A stretch of DNA of 48,817 bases from Pseudomonadota bacterium (GCA_018261655.1 JAGTSG010000009.1:1-48817), one strand, 5' to 3'; shown: positions 31,769 to 41,160, counted from the first letter of the stretch. Notes: a model not told the origin generated them from the sequence alone. Translations and numbers: made by a program.

Positions 31769-33001
31769 ATGGCGCTCAGGCTCAGCATCAGTCGCGGAGA
31801 CGTCGCCGACAGCGGCAACCGAAACCGTTGGACGTTCGGCGTCAATGGCGGCCGCATCGGCCGCGCGCAGGACAACGACTGGGTCATCATCGACCCCGAA
31901 CGCTTCATCTCGGCCCACCACGCCGAGATCGAGCATCGTGCCGGTGAGTGGTGGATCTGCGATACCAGCACCAACGGCACTTTCATCAACGGCTCCTCGC
32001 GACCGCTGGGACGCGGCGGCCGTCACCGGCTGTCCAGCGGCGACCGCATCCGGGTCGGGTCCCTGGAACTGCTCGCGGAGATTTCCGGCGGCAACGACTT
32101 CCTGCCGGACGAGGAAGACTTCGACCTCTCGGAGACGGCACTCGACGACTCCTTCGAGGTGAAGTCGCTGCTGTCGAACGATCCCCGGGCGGGCAAGACC
32201 CGGCCAGCCGACGCCTATGGCCAGCCCCTGCCCGGTGCCAAGCGCGGCGCCGCCGCGCCGCCTTCGCCGGCACCCAGGGTGTCGCCCTTGCCGCCGCGCG
32301 CCGCGACCCAACCCCGCGCGGAGCCGTCCGTGCCGCCCGGCAGGACGTCCGCCGCCGAGCCGCGCCCGGTGTTGCCGGCCGAACAGGAACTGTGGCCCGG
32401 CCTCGTCGCCTTCTGCCAGGGAGCGGGCATCGACCCGTTGTCGCTGCCGAGCCATCAGCGCACCGAGGTGCTGCGGGAAGCGGGGCAGGCCATGCGCGAG
32501 ATGATGCTCGGCCTCATGGAACTCGCCCGCGCGCGCGCCGAGTTCACGCGCGAGGTGGGCATCACCGGCGGCAGCCGTCGCGACCGTGATGCGACCAGCC
32601 CGTTGATGCAGGTGCGTGCGGTCGAAGTCGCGCTGGCGCAGCTGCTGACAGGGACCGGCCCGGAGGCGGCCCGCGCGGTGGACGAGGTCCGCACACAGTT
32701 CGCCAAGACCCGGCATCACCAGCAGTCGGTCCTCGTCGCGCTGCGCGAGGCCGTCACGACCATGCTCGGCAACCTCGACCCGCAGGAGATGGAACAACAG
32801 TTCGGCGGCACCACGCGTGGACCCGCGGGCGCCGAGGCCCAGGCGCGTTACTGGTCTCTCTATCGCGATCTGTTCAGGTCACTGGCGACGCCGGGCGAGA
32901 CCGGCCTGCCGCCCGTGTTCCAGGAAGAATTCGCGCGCGCGTACCAGGCGCTGGGATCCGTCGGACTCCGGGCGACCGGCAAGGCGGAGGACTCGAGCTG
33001 A
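31769..33001 (+). CDS. FHA-domain protein, TagH-like (type VI secretion-associated)
   Basis: This 410-aa protein has an N-terminal FHA domain (about 15-105): GGRIGRAQDNDWVIIDPERFISAHHAEI with the phosphothreonine-binding Arg, Ser and His, then DTSTNGTFINGS. A Pro/Ala-rich linker (about 155-235) and a C-terminal helical domain follow (GLVAFCQGAGIDPLSL...EVLREAGQAMREMMLGLMELARARAEFTRE...SLYRDLFRSL). That is the layout of TagH/ImpI proteins of type VI secretion. No other T6SS gene is nearby, so it is orphaned or part of a dispersed locus. ATG 31769 has GGGGA 8 nt upstream. FHA proteins read Ser/Thr phosphorylation, and the window does encode a Hanks kinase at 14791. Confidence 0.8.
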   Translation: MALRLSISRGDVADSGNRNRWTFGVNGGRIGRAQDNDWVIIDPERFISAHHAEIEHRAGEWWICDTSTNGTFINGSSRPLGRGGRHRLSSGDRIRVGSLELLAEISGGNDFLPDEEDFDLSETALDDSFEVKSLLSNDPRAGKTRPADAYGQPLPGAKRGAAAPPSPAPRVSPLPPRAATQPRAEPSVPPGRTSAAEPRPVLPAEQELWPGLVAFCQGAGIDPLSLPSHQRTEVLREAGQAMREMMLGLMELARARAEFTREVGITGGSRRDRDATSPLMQVRAVEVALAQLLTGTGPEAARAVDEVRTQFAKTRHHQQSVLVALREAVTTMLGNLDPQEMEQQFGGTTRGPAGAEAQARYWSLYRDLFRSLATPGETGLPPVFQEEFARAYQALGSVGLRATGKAEDSS

Positions 33002-33025
33002 GGCCGTGACGCCGCGCGAGATGCA

Positions 33026-33050
33026 GAAGGGCCCCTTGTCGGGGCCCTTC
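33026..33050. terminator. Perfect hairpin between the TagH-like gene and tRNA-Ser
   Basis: GAAGGGCCCC (33026-33035) and GGGGCCCTTC (33041-33050) form a perfect 10-bp stem with loop ttgtc. It lies 24 nt after the TagH-like stop and 10 nt past the tRNA 3' end on the other strand, so it can serve both convergent transcripts. Confidence 0.65.
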
Positions 33051-33060
33051 ATGCCTTGAG

Positions 33061-33152
33061 TGGCGGAGAGGGTGGGATTCGAACCCACGTGGGGCGTAAT
33101 GCCCCCAACCGATTTCGAGTCGGTGCCGTTGTGACCGCTTCGGTACCTCTCC
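33061..33152 (-). tRNA. serU-like: tRNA-Ser (anticodon CGA)
   Basis: The 92-nt gene has an encoded CCA. The 7-bp acceptor stem is GGAGAGG (33152-33146) with CCTCTCC before discriminator G and CCA. The anticodon stem-loop is ACCGA-CTCGAAA-TCGGT with anticodon CGA (33115-33117), decoding UCG. A long class-II variable arm (GGGGC...GCCCC) and the T-arm GTGGGTTCGAATCCCAC are present. UCG should be a common serine codon in this GC-rich genome. Confidence 0.96.
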
Positions 33153-33198
33153 GGGGGTTCCTGTCGGCGAGTCCACACTGTGGCCGTGCCGGGCGCGT

Positions 33199-33204
33199 TA
33201 TTCT
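33199..33204 (+). promoter_or_regulatory. -10-like hexamer 6 nt before the mltF start (leaderless candidate)
   Basis: TATTCT is followed by acacaa and the mltF ATG at 33211, with no ribosome site between. It has the same 6-nt spacing as at dxs, ribH and xseA. Confidence 0.35.
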
Positions 33205-33210
33205 ACACAA

Positions 33211-34653
33211 ATGCGGTCTGACGAGGCGCTGCACAGACCCCGGCTGAGCGAGGTCCGTCGTCCCTACCGGGCCGCTGGATTCGCCGTGGCCGCCCTGCTG
33301 GTCGGAACCTGCTCGCAACCGCCGACGGTCCTGGAACAGGTTCGATCGACGGGCGTGTTGAAGGTCGTCACGCGCAACAGCCCGACCGCCTACTACCTCG
33401 GAGTGGAAGGCCCCGAGGGCCCCGAGTTCGAGCTGGCATCGGGTTTTGCCCGCTGGCTGGGCGTCGAGGCGTCGTTTGCCATCGCGCCTTCGGGCTCGGC
33501 GGCGCTCGGCGAGGTCGTCCACAACCGCGCGCACCTGGCGGCCGCCGGCATCGTCACCGCAGACGACCATCGCGGCCGGGTAGGCTTCGGCCCCGTCTAC
33601 CAGCGCATCGCCCAGTACGTGCTGTACCGGCAACGCGAGGACGCGCCGCAGGACCCGGCGGCCCTCGTCGGCAAGCGGATCGAGGTCATCGCCGGATCTT
33701 CCCATGCGCGCGCGCTGGCCGCGCTCGCGGCCCGGACGCCCGGACTCGGGTTCGTCGAGGTCCGCAACGTCGACCAGCTCGACCTCCTGGCGCGGGTCTC
33801 GAGCGGCGACATCGACTACACGGTCGCCGATTCGTCCGAGTTCTCCATCGGGCGTCACCTCCACCCCGAGCTGGCGACGGGCATGGAACTGGCGGAGTCG
33901 GAAGCGGTCGCCTGGGCCTTCGGCCTGCGCGACGGGTCGCTCGGGCCGCTGGTGCGCAGCTACTTCGCCGAGATCGAGCGTGACGGCTCGCTGGCCGGCA
34001 TCCTCGAGCGCTACTACTCGGCGGCCCAGCGCTTCGATTATCTCGACTCGATCAACTTCATCGCCCGGGTCCAGCAACACCTGCCGGTGCTGCGCCCGTA
34101 CTTCGAGGAGGCCGCGCAGGAGAGCGGTCTCGACTGGCGGCTGCTGGCGGCGGTCGGCTACCAGGAGTCGAAGTTCGACCCGCATGCGACCTCGCCGACC
34201 GGCGTGCGCGGCCTGATGATGCTGACCGAGGACACCGCGCGCCGCGTCGGCATCGCGGACCGCCTGGACCCGCGTTCCAGCATCCTCGGCGGCGCCCGCT
34301 ACCTGCTCGAGGTGCGCGGCAAGATCCCGGACCGCATCCGCGAGCCCGACCGGACCTGGCTGGCTCTCGCCGCCTACAACATCGGCTTCGGCCACCTCGA
34401 GGACGCACGCATCCTGACCCAGCAGCAGGGTGGCGATCCCGACGCCTGGAAGGACGTGCGGGCGCGCCTGCCCCTGCTCGGCCAGGAGCGCTGGTACCTG
34501 CAGTCGCGGCATGGTTACACGCGTGGCTGGGAGGCCGTGGCGTTCGTGGACAACGTGAGGAATTACCGCGACATGCTGGTGTGGATGACCGGCGACCCCG
34601 ACAGCGAGATACGGCTGGTCCGTCCGGCGGCCAACGGGGCCGGCGCCGGATGA
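33211..34653 (+). CDS. mltF: Membrane-bound lytic murein transglycosylase F
   Basis: MltF (480 aa) cleaves peptidoglycan glycan strands in the periplasm, leaving 1,6-anhydro ends. An N-terminal signal/anchor (about 18-35, GFAVAALLVGTCSQ, with a possible but poor lipobox Cys) is followed by a periplasmic solute-binding-like regulatory domain (TGVLKVVTRNSPTAYYLG...). A C-terminal SLT domain has the catalytic Glu in AAVGYQESKFDPHATSPTGVRGLMML and the AAYNIGFGHLEDAR motif. The position between purL and tadA is the conserved gammaproteobacterial order. Confidence 0.94.
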   Translation: MRSDEALHRPRLSEVRRPYRAAGFAVAALLVGTCSQPPTVLEQVRSTGVLKVVTRNSPTAYYLGVEGPEGPEFELASGFARWLGVEASFAIAPSGSAALGEVVHNRAHLAAAGIVTADDHRGRVGFGPVYQRIAQYVLYRQREDAPQDPAALVGKRIEVIAGSSHARALAALAARTPGLGFVEVRNVDQLDLLARVSSGDIDYTVADSSEFSIGRHLHPELATGMELAESEAVAWAFGLRDGSLGPLVRSYFAEIERDGSLAGILERYYSAAQRFDYLDSINFIARVQQHLPVLRPYFEEAAQESGLDWRLLAAVGYQESKFDPHATSPTGVRGLMMLTEDTARRVGIADRLDPRSSILGGARYLLEVRGKIPDRIREPDRTWLALAAYNIGFGHLEDARILTQQQGGDPDAWKDVRARLPLLGQERWYLQSRHGYTRGWEAVAFVDNVRNYRDMLVWMTGDPDSEIRLVRPAANGAGAG

Positions 34654-34662
34654 GCCGCCCGC

Positions 34663-35121
34663 CTAGCGCCGCGAACTGAAGAAGCGCTTCAGCGCCGCCC
34701 CGCACTCGTCGGCCAGCACGCCGCCGAAGCAGTCGATGCGATGATTGAGCTCGCGCGAGGTCACCAGGTTGAAGGCGCTGCCAGCGGCGCCCTGGCGCGG
34801 GTCCCAGGCGCCGTACACGAGCCTCGCGACGCGCGCGTGGACCAGCGCCGCCGCGCACATCGGGCAGGGCTCGAGCGTCACGTAGAGGGTCGTGCCGCCG
34901 AGGCGGTAGTCGCCGAGTTCCGCCGCGGCCGCGCGCAGCGCCAGGATTTCCGCATGCGCCGTCGGGTCCTTGAGCGTGATGGGCTGGTTCCAGCCCTCGC
35001 CGATGATGCGCTCGCCCTGCACGACGAGAGCACCCACCGGGACCTCTCCCAGTGCCTCGGCGCGCCCGGCGAGTTCGAGTGCGCGGCGCATGAAATCGGT
35101 GTCGGTCCGCACGCCCGTCAC
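34663..35121 (-). CDS. tadA: tRNA-specific adenosine deaminase
   Basis: TadA (152 aa) deaminates A34 to inosine in tRNA-Arg(ACG), letting it read CGU, CGC and CGA. Visible: FMRRALELAGRAEALGEVPVGALVV, the zinc/active site TAHAEILALRAAA with catalytic Glu, and TLEPCPMCAAALVHARVARLVYGA, then the substrate-binding FNLVTSRELNHRI. The start is uncertain: GTG 35121 with GGGAG upstream is chosen, GTG 35109 is possible, and ATG 35088 would trim the N-terminal helix. The frame stays open for another 360 nt upstream without family similarity. It is convergent with mltF (9-nt gap). Confidence 0.94.
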   Translation of the reverse strand: MTGVRTDTDFMRRALELAGRAEALGEVPVGALVVQGERIIGEGWNQPITLKDPTAHAEILALRAAAAELGDYRLGGTTLYVTLEPCPMCAAALVHARVARLVYGAWDPRQGAAGSAFNLVTSRELNHRIDCFGGVLADECGAALKRFFSSRR

Positions 35122-35565
35122 CCCTGACACTCCCACCTGATCATCAATGAGCACTCGACACCGAACAAAAGCAGGCGCGGTCGAAATCCACCGAGAGCGG
35201 TCGGCCACGGCGAGTGCCCCGGCCCCTCCGGAACGAGTCATCGTCATTCTCGCAGAGCGCCTCGCCCGCGAACAGCGTCGACCGCCGAACTCGCAATCGA
35301 CCACCAGTGTCCGCTGTTCGCGATCGCGCCTCGCCAGGTCGATGAGATCCGCCGGCCCGCGTAATGCGCGGGACCACGTGATACCCAGGAGCCTGGAGAC
35401 GGGCTGACCTTGCTCGTCAGCCACCACGGCAGGGTGTACCATCGCTGCCTCGGACCCGGTCCGGCCTGGCACGGGGAGCAACTGGAGCTCCGATCCCGGC
35501 AGTGGCCGGACTGTCGCCAGTCAAGAATGCCTTTTGAACCTCACTCAATGATCCGGAGTCACTCC
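35122..35565. other. Intergenic region without a supported gene
   Basis: This 444-bp divergent gap lies between tadA and the secreted protein gene. Base composition is more even than around it. Both strands have open frames (plus 35147-35407, and the minus frame continuous with tadA), but neither shows a family motif, ribosome site or convincing start. The minus frame contains RLLGITWSRALRGPADLIDL, which could be a relic of a gene I cannot name. The promoters of tadA and of the downstream gene must lie here; I could not place them. Confidence 0.5.
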
Positions 35566-36177
35566 ATGCGCATTTCGATACTCGTTGCCGCCGTCGCTTC
35601 CACCTTGGTGCTGATCCAGCCGGCGTTCAGCCAGACGGGCAATGCCGCCATGACCAGTTCGCCCGGCAAGGTCGGCGTCGGCCAGACGGTGGAAGTCGAC
35701 GCCACGATCACCGCGATCGACAAGGCGACGCGCGGCATCACGCTGAAGGGACCGCAAGGCGACGAGGTGTCGATCACCGCCGGTCCAGACGTCAGGAACT
35801 TCGACCAGCTGAAGGTCGGCGATACGGTGAAGATCAAGTACCTGGAAACGCTGGTTCTCGAGCTCCAGAAGGGCGGCGGCCTGCCGGTCGCGAAGACCGA
35901 GGTGGCCGGCGCCGCGGGCGCCAAGCCCGGCGAGCAGCCTGCGGGTGTGGTCGGAAGGCAGGTCACCGTGGTCGGCGACGTCATCAAGCTGGATGCGGCC
36001 ACGCAGACCATCACGGTGAAGGGACCGCAGCGCACCGTTGAACTCAAGGCGCGCGACCCCGAGCAATTCAAGCTGATCGCCGTGGGCGACCAGATCCAGG
36101 CGACCTACACGGAGGCGCTGGCCGTTGCAGTGACGCCGGTGGCCAAGCCGGCACAGGATCCGGCAACGAAGAAGTAG
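35566..36177 (+). CDS. Secreted protein with two tandem beta-rich repeats, function unknown
   Basis: This 203-aa protein has a clear signal peptide (MRISILVAAVASTLVLIQPAFS, cleavage before Gln23). The mature part is an internal duplication: residues 42-100 and 132-189 align. VDATITAIDKATRGITLKGPQGD...VGDTVKIKYLETLVLEL corresponds to VVGDVIKLDAATQTITVKGPQRT...VGDQIQATYTEALAVAV. The repeats are joined by an Ala/Gly/Pro-rich linker and resemble small OB-like beta barrels. It ends in a Pro/Lys-rich tail. CCGGAG lies 7 nt before ATG 35566. It is periplasmic or secreted; I recognise no named family and infer no activity. A DUF1622 membrane protein gene follows after 94 nt. Confidence 0.8.
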   Translation: MRISILVAAVASTLVLIQPAFSQTGNAAMTSSPGKVGVGQTVEVDATITAIDKATRGITLKGPQGDEVSITAGPDVRNFDQLKVGDTVKIKYLETLVLELQKGGGLPVAKTEVAGAAGAKPGEQPAGVVGRQVTVVGDVIKLDAATQTITVKGPQRTVELKARDPEQFKLIAVGDQIQATYTEALAVAVTPVAKPAQDPATKK

Positions 36178-36271
36178 GCGGGAGTTCCTTCCGCCGGGCG
36201 GGCGATCGGGCGTCGCCGGCCGCGAGGCCACGCGTCAAGTCGCCCCGCCGATCAGCGCCAGGAGCGGGACG

Positions 36272-36670
36272 ATGCTGGACGAACACTTGATGGAGAACAT
36301 CCGTGGCGCCGTCGAGTGGGCGGCACTCGCCATCGAGTTGCTCGGCGCGGCGGTGATCGTGGCCGGTGTGCTGCGCGTGGTGATCACCCGCGGCACGGTG
36401 CGCTTCCTGCTGAAGATCGACGAGCCGGGCGCATACCACAGACACAAGCACCAGATCGGCCGCTCGCTGCTGTTCGGGCTCGATTTCCTGGTCGCCGGCG
36501 ACATGCTGCACACGGTCGCTCTCGAAGCCACGCTCAACAACGTCGCCGTGCTTGGGCTGCTCGTGCTGGTGCGCACCTTCCTGAGCTGGTCGCTGGCCAT
36601 CGAGATCGAGAGCCGCTGGCCGTGGCAACCCCGGGTCAGATCGCCGGGCGCCGGCGAGCCGCAAGGCTAG
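36272..36670 (+). CDS. DUF1622 family membrane protein
   Basis: This 132-aa integral membrane protein has about three hydrophobic segments: AVEWAALAIELLGAAVIVAGVL (about 13-34), a segment in SLLFGLDFLVAGDMLHTVALE (about 65-82) and VAVLGLLVLVRTFLSWSLAIEIE (about 91-112). The pattern of an early Glu, a cytosolic FLLKIDEPGAYHRHKHQIGRSL loop and a final S-W-S-L-A-I-E-I-E matches DUF1622. The function is unknown. AGGAG lies 7 nt before ATG 36272; ATG 36290 is possible. It may be cotranscribed with the secreted protein gene upstream. Confidence 0.85.
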   Translation: MLDEHLMENIRGAVEWAALAIELLGAAVIVAGVLRVVITRGTVRFLLKIDEPGAYHRHKHQIGRSLLFGLDFLVAGDMLHTVALEATLNNVAVLGLLVLVRTFLSWSLAIEIESRWPWQPRVRSPGAGEPQG

Positions 36671-36745
36671 GCCGCGGCGCCGTTCCGGCCCGGGACGCAG
36701 GCGGCGAACGCTATGATGCGGCCAGTTCAGCCCGGAGACCGGCCC

Positions 36746-37966
36746 ATGACGACGACGCGACCCGGATCGACCGCCCGGACGGACGACGGCCGCCAGCCGC
36801 CGCAGGACTTTTCGCTCATCCTCGGCGGGCCCCTTTACCAGCTGTTCCGCCGGACGCACCTTGCCGACGACGCGTTGATGCTGCAGCGCCGGCGCCTCGT
36901 GGTCCTGGCGCTGGTCGCGTGGCTGCCGCTGGCCGTGCTCGCGGCCGTGGGTGGCGATCTCATTGGCGGCGGTGCGGCCGTGCCGTTCCTGATGGACGTG
37001 GAGGTCCATGCCAAGCTCCTGGTAGCGCTACCGCTGCTGGTCGGGGCGGAGCTCGTCGTCCACACGCGCATGCGCTCGGTTGCGCAGACGTTCCGGGACC
37101 GGCAGCTGATTCCCGTGGAGGCGACGGCCCGGCTCGACGGGGCCATTGCAGCCGCCTACCGGTTGCGGAACTCGGTGCCTGCGGAGCTGCTGCTGATCGT
37201 GATCGTCTACGTCGTCGGCGTGACGGTGGTCTGGCGGGAATACGCGGTGCTCGACGCAGCCACCTGGTACGCGACGCCTACCGTCGACGGCACGGTGCTG
37301 ACGCTGGCCGGCCGGTGGTACGGCTACGTGAGCCTGCCCCTCTTCCAGTTCCTGCTGATCCGCTGGTACTTCCGCATGTTCATCTGGGCGCGGCTGCTCT
37401 GGCAGGTGTCGCGGATCGATCTGAACCTGGTCCCGACGCACCCGGACCGCGTCGGCGGCCTGGGTTTCCTGTCCGCGACGGCGCATGCGTTCGTCCCGCT
37501 GCTGATGGCCCACGGTGCGCTGCTGGCCGGCGTGCTGGCCAGCCGGATCTTTCACGCCGGCGCCAGCCTGACTGACTTCAAGCTCGAGATCCTCCTTCTC
37601 GTGATCTTCTCGACCTGCCTGGTAGTCTTACCCCTCACGGTCTTCGCGCCGCAGCTGGCCCGCGCCAAGCGCACCGGGCTGCGCGAATACGGCACGCTGG
37701 CGCAGCGCTACGGCCGCGACTTCGACACCAAGTGGCTGCGTGGCGGCGCGGGCGGCGACGAGCCGCTGCTGGGTCACGCCGACATCCAGTCGCTCGCCGA
37801 CCTGGGAAACAGCCTCAGCGTGGTGCAGAGCATGCGCACCATTCCCGTCAGCAAGGACGCCATCCTGCAGCTGGCAATTGCGACGGTCGCACCGATCGTG
37901 CCGCTGCTGCTGACCATGATGCCGCTCGACGAACTGCTCAAGAGGCTGCTGGGAGCCATCTTCTGA
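36746..37966 (+). CDS. Polytopic membrane protein of unknown function
   Basis: This 406-aa protein has six or seven predicted membrane helices (about 49-70, 85-105, 142-163, 190-212, 243-264, 277-299 and 377-399). A long cytosolic or periplasmic segment (300-375) is rich in charge (RAKRTGLREYGTLAQRYGRDFDTKWL). A striking motif, NLVPTHPDRVGGLGFL, lies between helices 4 and 5 and would suit a conserved functional loop. I do not recognise a characterised family, and no transporter signature is seen. CGGAGA lies 7 nt before ATG 36746. The gene is convergent with guaA. Confidence 0.75.
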   Translation: MTTTRPGSTARTDDGRQPPQDFSLILGGPLYQLFRRTHLADDALMLQRRRLVVLALVAWLPLAVLAAVGGDLIGGGAAVPFLMDVEVHAKLLVALPLLVGAELVVHTRMRSVAQTFRDRQLIPVEATARLDGAIAAAYRLRNSVPAELLLIVIVYVVGVTVVWREYAVLDAATWYATPTVDGTVLTLAGRWYGYVSLPLFQFLLIRWYFRMFIWARLLWQVSRIDLNLVPTHPDRVGGLGFLSATAHAFVPLLMAHGALLAGVLASRIFHAGASLTDFKLEILLLVIFSTCLVVLPLTVFAPQLARAKRTGLREYGTLAQRYGRDFDTKWLRGGAGGDEPLLGHADIQSLADLGNSLSVVQSMRTIPVSKDAILQLAIATVAPIVPLLLTMMPLDELLKRLLGAIF

Positions 37967-38057
37967 GGCTGTTTCCGCGCCGCCGGGCGTCCGTCCGGGC
38001 GTGTCCGGAGCGCAATGCGGCGTTCCGGGCGTCGGTGAACGGGATGCGACGCGACCC

Positions 38058-39644
38058 CTACTCCCACTCGATCGTCGCCGGCGGCTTGCCGCTGACGTCG
38101 TACACGACGCGGGAGATTCCCTTGACCTCGTTGACGATGCGCCGGGAGCAGACGTCGAGCAATTCGTAGGGCAGCTGCGCCCACCTTGCGGTCATGAAGT
38201 CGACCGTCTCGACGGCGCGCAGCGCGATGACCGGCTCGTGGCGGCGCCCGTCGCCGGTGACCCCGACGCTCTTGACCGGCAGGAACACCGCGAAGGCCTG
38301 GCTGGTCCTGTCGTACCAGCCCGCCTTGCGCAGTTCCTCGATGAAGATGTGGTCCGCGAGGCGCAGCGTGTCGGCCGCGGCGCGGGTCACCTCGCCGAGG
38401 ATGCGGACACCGAGGCCCGGACCGGGGAACGGGTGCCGATGGACCATCTCGGCCGGCAGGCCGAGTTCCACGCCGATGCGCCGCACCTCGTCCTTGAACA
38501 GCTCGCGCAGCGGCTCGACCAGCCTGAGCTTCATCGTCTCCGGCAACCCGCCGACGTTGTGGTGGCTCTTGATGACGTGCGCCTTGCCGGTCCTGCTGCC
38601 CGCCGACTCGATGACGTCCGGGTAGATCGTGCCCTGCGCCAGGAACTCGACGCCCTGCAGCTTGTGGGCCTCCTCGTCGAATACCTCGATGAACAGGCGG
38701 CCGATGACCTTGCGCTTGGCCTCGGGGTCGCTCACGCCCGCAAGCTCGCGGAAATAGCGCTCGGCGGCGTTCACGCGGATGACGTGCACGCCGAGGTTCC
38801 TGTCGAAGACGCGCATCACCTCGTCGCCTTCCTGATGACGCAGCAGGCCATGATCCACGAACACGCAGGTCAGCTGATCGCCGATCGCCTTGTGCAGCAG
38901 CGCCGCGACCACCGACGAATCGACGCCGCCCGACAGCCCCAGCAGCACCTTGCCGGCGCCGACCTGGGCCCGGACGCGGGCGATGGCGTCCTCGACGATG
39001 TTGCCCGCCGTCCAGGACGCGTCGCAGCCGCAGATCTGGCGCAGGAAACGCTCGTAGATGCGCAGGCCCTGCCGGGTGTGCGTGACCTCCGGGTGGAACT
39101 GCAGCGCGTAGAAGCGCCGCGACTCGTCGGCCATGCCGGCGATCGGCACGTCGCCGGTGGAGGCGATGACCGTGAATCCCGCCGGCAGGCCGACTACGTG
39201 ATCGCCATGGCTCATCCACACGTCCAGCAGGCCATGCCCCTGGTCGTTGACGCGGTCCTCGATGTCGCGCAGCAGCGCCGAATGGCCGCGCGCCCGCACC
39301 TCGGCATAGCCGAACTCGTGCACTTCGCCCGGCTCGACCCGGCCGCCGAGCTGGGCGGCCATGGTCTGCATGCCGTAGCAGATGCCCAGCACCGGCGCAC
39401 CCAGCCCGAACACCGCGGCGGGCGCGGCGGGTGCCCCGGCCACGGTGACGGATTCCGGCCCCCCGGAAAGGATCACCCCGCGCGCGCCGAAGCGGCGCAC
39501 CTCGTCGTCGGAGATGTCCCAGGGGTGGATCTCGCAGTAGACGCCGAGCTCGCGCACGCGACGGGCGATCAGCTGCGTGTACTGCGAGCCGAAGTCGAGG
39601 ATCAGGATCCGGTGGGCATGGATGTCCGCGGCAGCTCCCGGCAT
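38058..39644 (-). CDS. guaA: GMP synthase (glutamine-hydrolysing)
   Basis: GuaA (528 aa) aminates XMP to GMP. The N-terminal glutaminase has [27 protein letters not shown], nucleophile Cys in [12 protein letters not shown] and His/Glu in [11 protein letters not shown]. The ATP-pyrophosphatase domain has the P-loop [17 protein letters not shown], and the dimerisation domain ends [27 protein letters not shown], the invariant C-terminus. It lies 10 nt after guaB in the classic guaBA operon. Confidence 0.98.
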   Translation of the reverse strand: MPGAAADIHAHRILILDFGSQYTQLIARRVRELGVYCEIHPWDISDDEVRRFGARGVILSGGPESVTVAGAPAAPAAVFGLGAPVLGICYGMQTMAAQLGGRVEPGEVHEFGYAEVRARGHSALLRDIEDRVNDQGHGLLDVWMSHGDHVVGLPAGFTVIASTGDVPIAGMADESRRFYALQFHPEVTHTRQGLRIYERFLRQICGCDASWTAGNIVEDAIARVRAQVGAGKVLLGLSGGVDSSVVAALLHKAIGDQLTCVFVDHGLLRHQEGDEVMRVFDRNLGVHVIRVNAAERYFRELAGVSDPEAKRKVIGRLFIEVFDEEAHKLQGVEFLAQGTIYPDVIESAGSRTGKAHVIKSHHNVGGLPETMKLRLVEPLRELFKDEVRRIGVELGLPAEMVHRHPFPGPGLGVRILGEVTRAAADTLRLADHIFIEELRKAGWYDRTSQAFAVFLPVKSVGVTGDGRRHEPVIALRAVETVDFMTARWAQLPYELLDVCSRRIVNEVKGISRVVYDVSGKPPATIEWE

Positions 39645-39654
39645 GGCGATCCCG

Positions 39655-41124
39655 TCAGCTGACCCGGTAATTGGGAGCTTCCTTGGTGATGCGCACGTCG
39701 TGGACGTGGCTCTCGCGGATGCCGGCGCCGGTCATGCGCACGAACTTCGGCCGCGTGCGCATCTCCTCGATGTTCGCGCTGCCGGTGTAGCCCATGGCGG
39801 CGCGCAGCCCGCCGGCCAGCTGGTGGACGATCGCGACCAGGCTGCCCTTGTAAGGCACCCGGCCCTCCACGCCCTCCGGGACCAGCTTCTCGAGCTCCTC
39901 GACGGCGTCCTGGAAGTAGCGGTCGCTGGAACCGTGCCGCTGGGTCATCGCGCCCAGCGAGCCCATGCCGCGGTAGGACTTGTAGGAGGCGCCCTGGTAC
40001 AACTCGACCTCGCCGGGAGACTCCTCGGTGCCGGCGAACATGCCGCCGATCATGACGCTGTGCGCGCCGGCGGCGATCGCCTTGGCGAGGTCGCCGGAAT
40101 AGCGCACGCCGCCGTCCGCGATCAGCGGCACGCCGGCGTCCGCGAGCCCGGCCGCGACGGCCGCGACCGCGGAGATCTGCGGGACGCCGACGCCGGCGAC
40201 GACGCGCGTCGTGCAGATCGAGCCCGGCCCGATTCCGACCTTGACGCCGTCCGCGCCCGACTTGACCAGCGCCTGCGCCCCCTCGGCGGTGGCGATGTTG
40301 CCGCCGACGACCTCGAGCGCCGGGTAGTCGGCCTTGATGCGCTCCACCGTCATCAGCACCCCGCGCGAGTGGCCGTGCGCGGTGTCCACGACCACGACGT
40401 CCACGCCGGCCTCGACCAGCGCGGCGACGCGCTCGGCGGTGTCGGCGCCGGTACCGACGGCGGCGCCGACGCGCAGGCGCGCGTGCTCGTCCTTGCAGGC
40501 GCGCGGATAGTCGCGGGCCTTCTGGATGTCCTTGACGGTGATCATGCCGCGCAGCTGGCCCGTGGCGTCCACCACCGGCACTTTCTCGATGCGGTGCTTG
40601 TGCAGCTTCAGCAGGACCTCTTCGCGCGTCGCGTTCTCGCGCACCGTCACCAGCCGCTCTAGCGGCGTCATGACACTCGACACCGGCAGGTCGAGCTGCT
40701 CCTCGAAGCGGATGTCGCGGTGGGTGATGATGCCAACCACCTTGTTGCCGTCGGTCGTCACCGGCAGGCCCGAGATGCCCTTGGCGCGCGTCAGCTCGAT
40801 CACCTGCCGGATCGTCGCGTCCGGACGGACGGTGATCGGGTCGCGGATGACGCCGCTTTCGTACTTCTTCACCCGCCCGACCTCGCGCGCCTGGCTCTCG
40901 GCGGACATGTTCTTGTGGATGATCCCGATGCCGCCCTCCTGGGCCAGCACGATGGCGAGCCGTGCCTCGGTGACCGTGTCCATGGCCGCCGACACCAGCG
41001 GCAGGTTGAGCCGGATGCGGCGCGTCAGCTGCGTCGAGAGGTCGACGTCCCGCGGCAGCACCTGCGAATACGCAGGTACGAGCAGGACGTCGTCGAAGGT
41101 GAGCGCTTCCTGGACAATGCGCAT
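39655..41124 (-). CDS. guaB: Inosine-5'-monophosphate dehydrogenase
   Basis: GuaB (489 aa; E. coli 488) oxidises IMP to XMP with NAD, the branch point to guanine nucleotides. It begins [21 protein letters not shown] pair of CBS domains (about 92-205: [20 protein letters not shown]) is inserted in the TIM barrel. The catalytic loop is [20 protein letters not shown] with Cys, and the mobile flap is [29 protein letters not shown] near-consensus promoter lies 37 nt upstream. It is divergent from xseA. Confidence 0.98.
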   Translation of the reverse strand: MRIVQEALTFDDVLLVPAYSQVLPRDVDLSTQLTRRIRLNLPLVSAAMDTVTEARLAIVLAQEGGIGIIHKNMSAESQAREVGRVKKYESGVIRDPITVRPDATIRQVIELTRAKGISGLPVTTDGNKVVGIITHRDIRFEEQLDLPVSSVMTPLERLVTVRENATREEVLLKLHKHRIEKVPVVDATGQLRGMITVKDIQKARDYPRACKDEHARLRVGAAVGTGADTAERVAALVEAGVDVVVVDTAHGHSRGVLMTVERIKADYPALEVVGGNIATAEGAQALVKSGADGVKVGIGPGSICTTRVVAGVGVPQISAVAAVAAGLADAGVPLIADGGVRYSGDLAKAIAAGAHSVMIGGMFAGTEESPGEVELYQGASYKSYRGMGSLGAMTQRHGSSDRYFQDAVEELEKLVPEGVEGRVPYKGSLVAIVHQLAGGLRAAMGYTGSANIEEMRTRPKFVRMTGAGIRESHVHDVRITKEAPNYRVS

Positions 41125-41160
41125 GGGTGTGTTCCCGGGGCGGTCCGAATGAAGCGCTGC

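Noticed and set aside
35147-35407. 86-codon plus-strand frame between tadA and the secreted protein gene
   Set aside because: It has no ribosome site, no domain and a composition rich in Arg/Ser.
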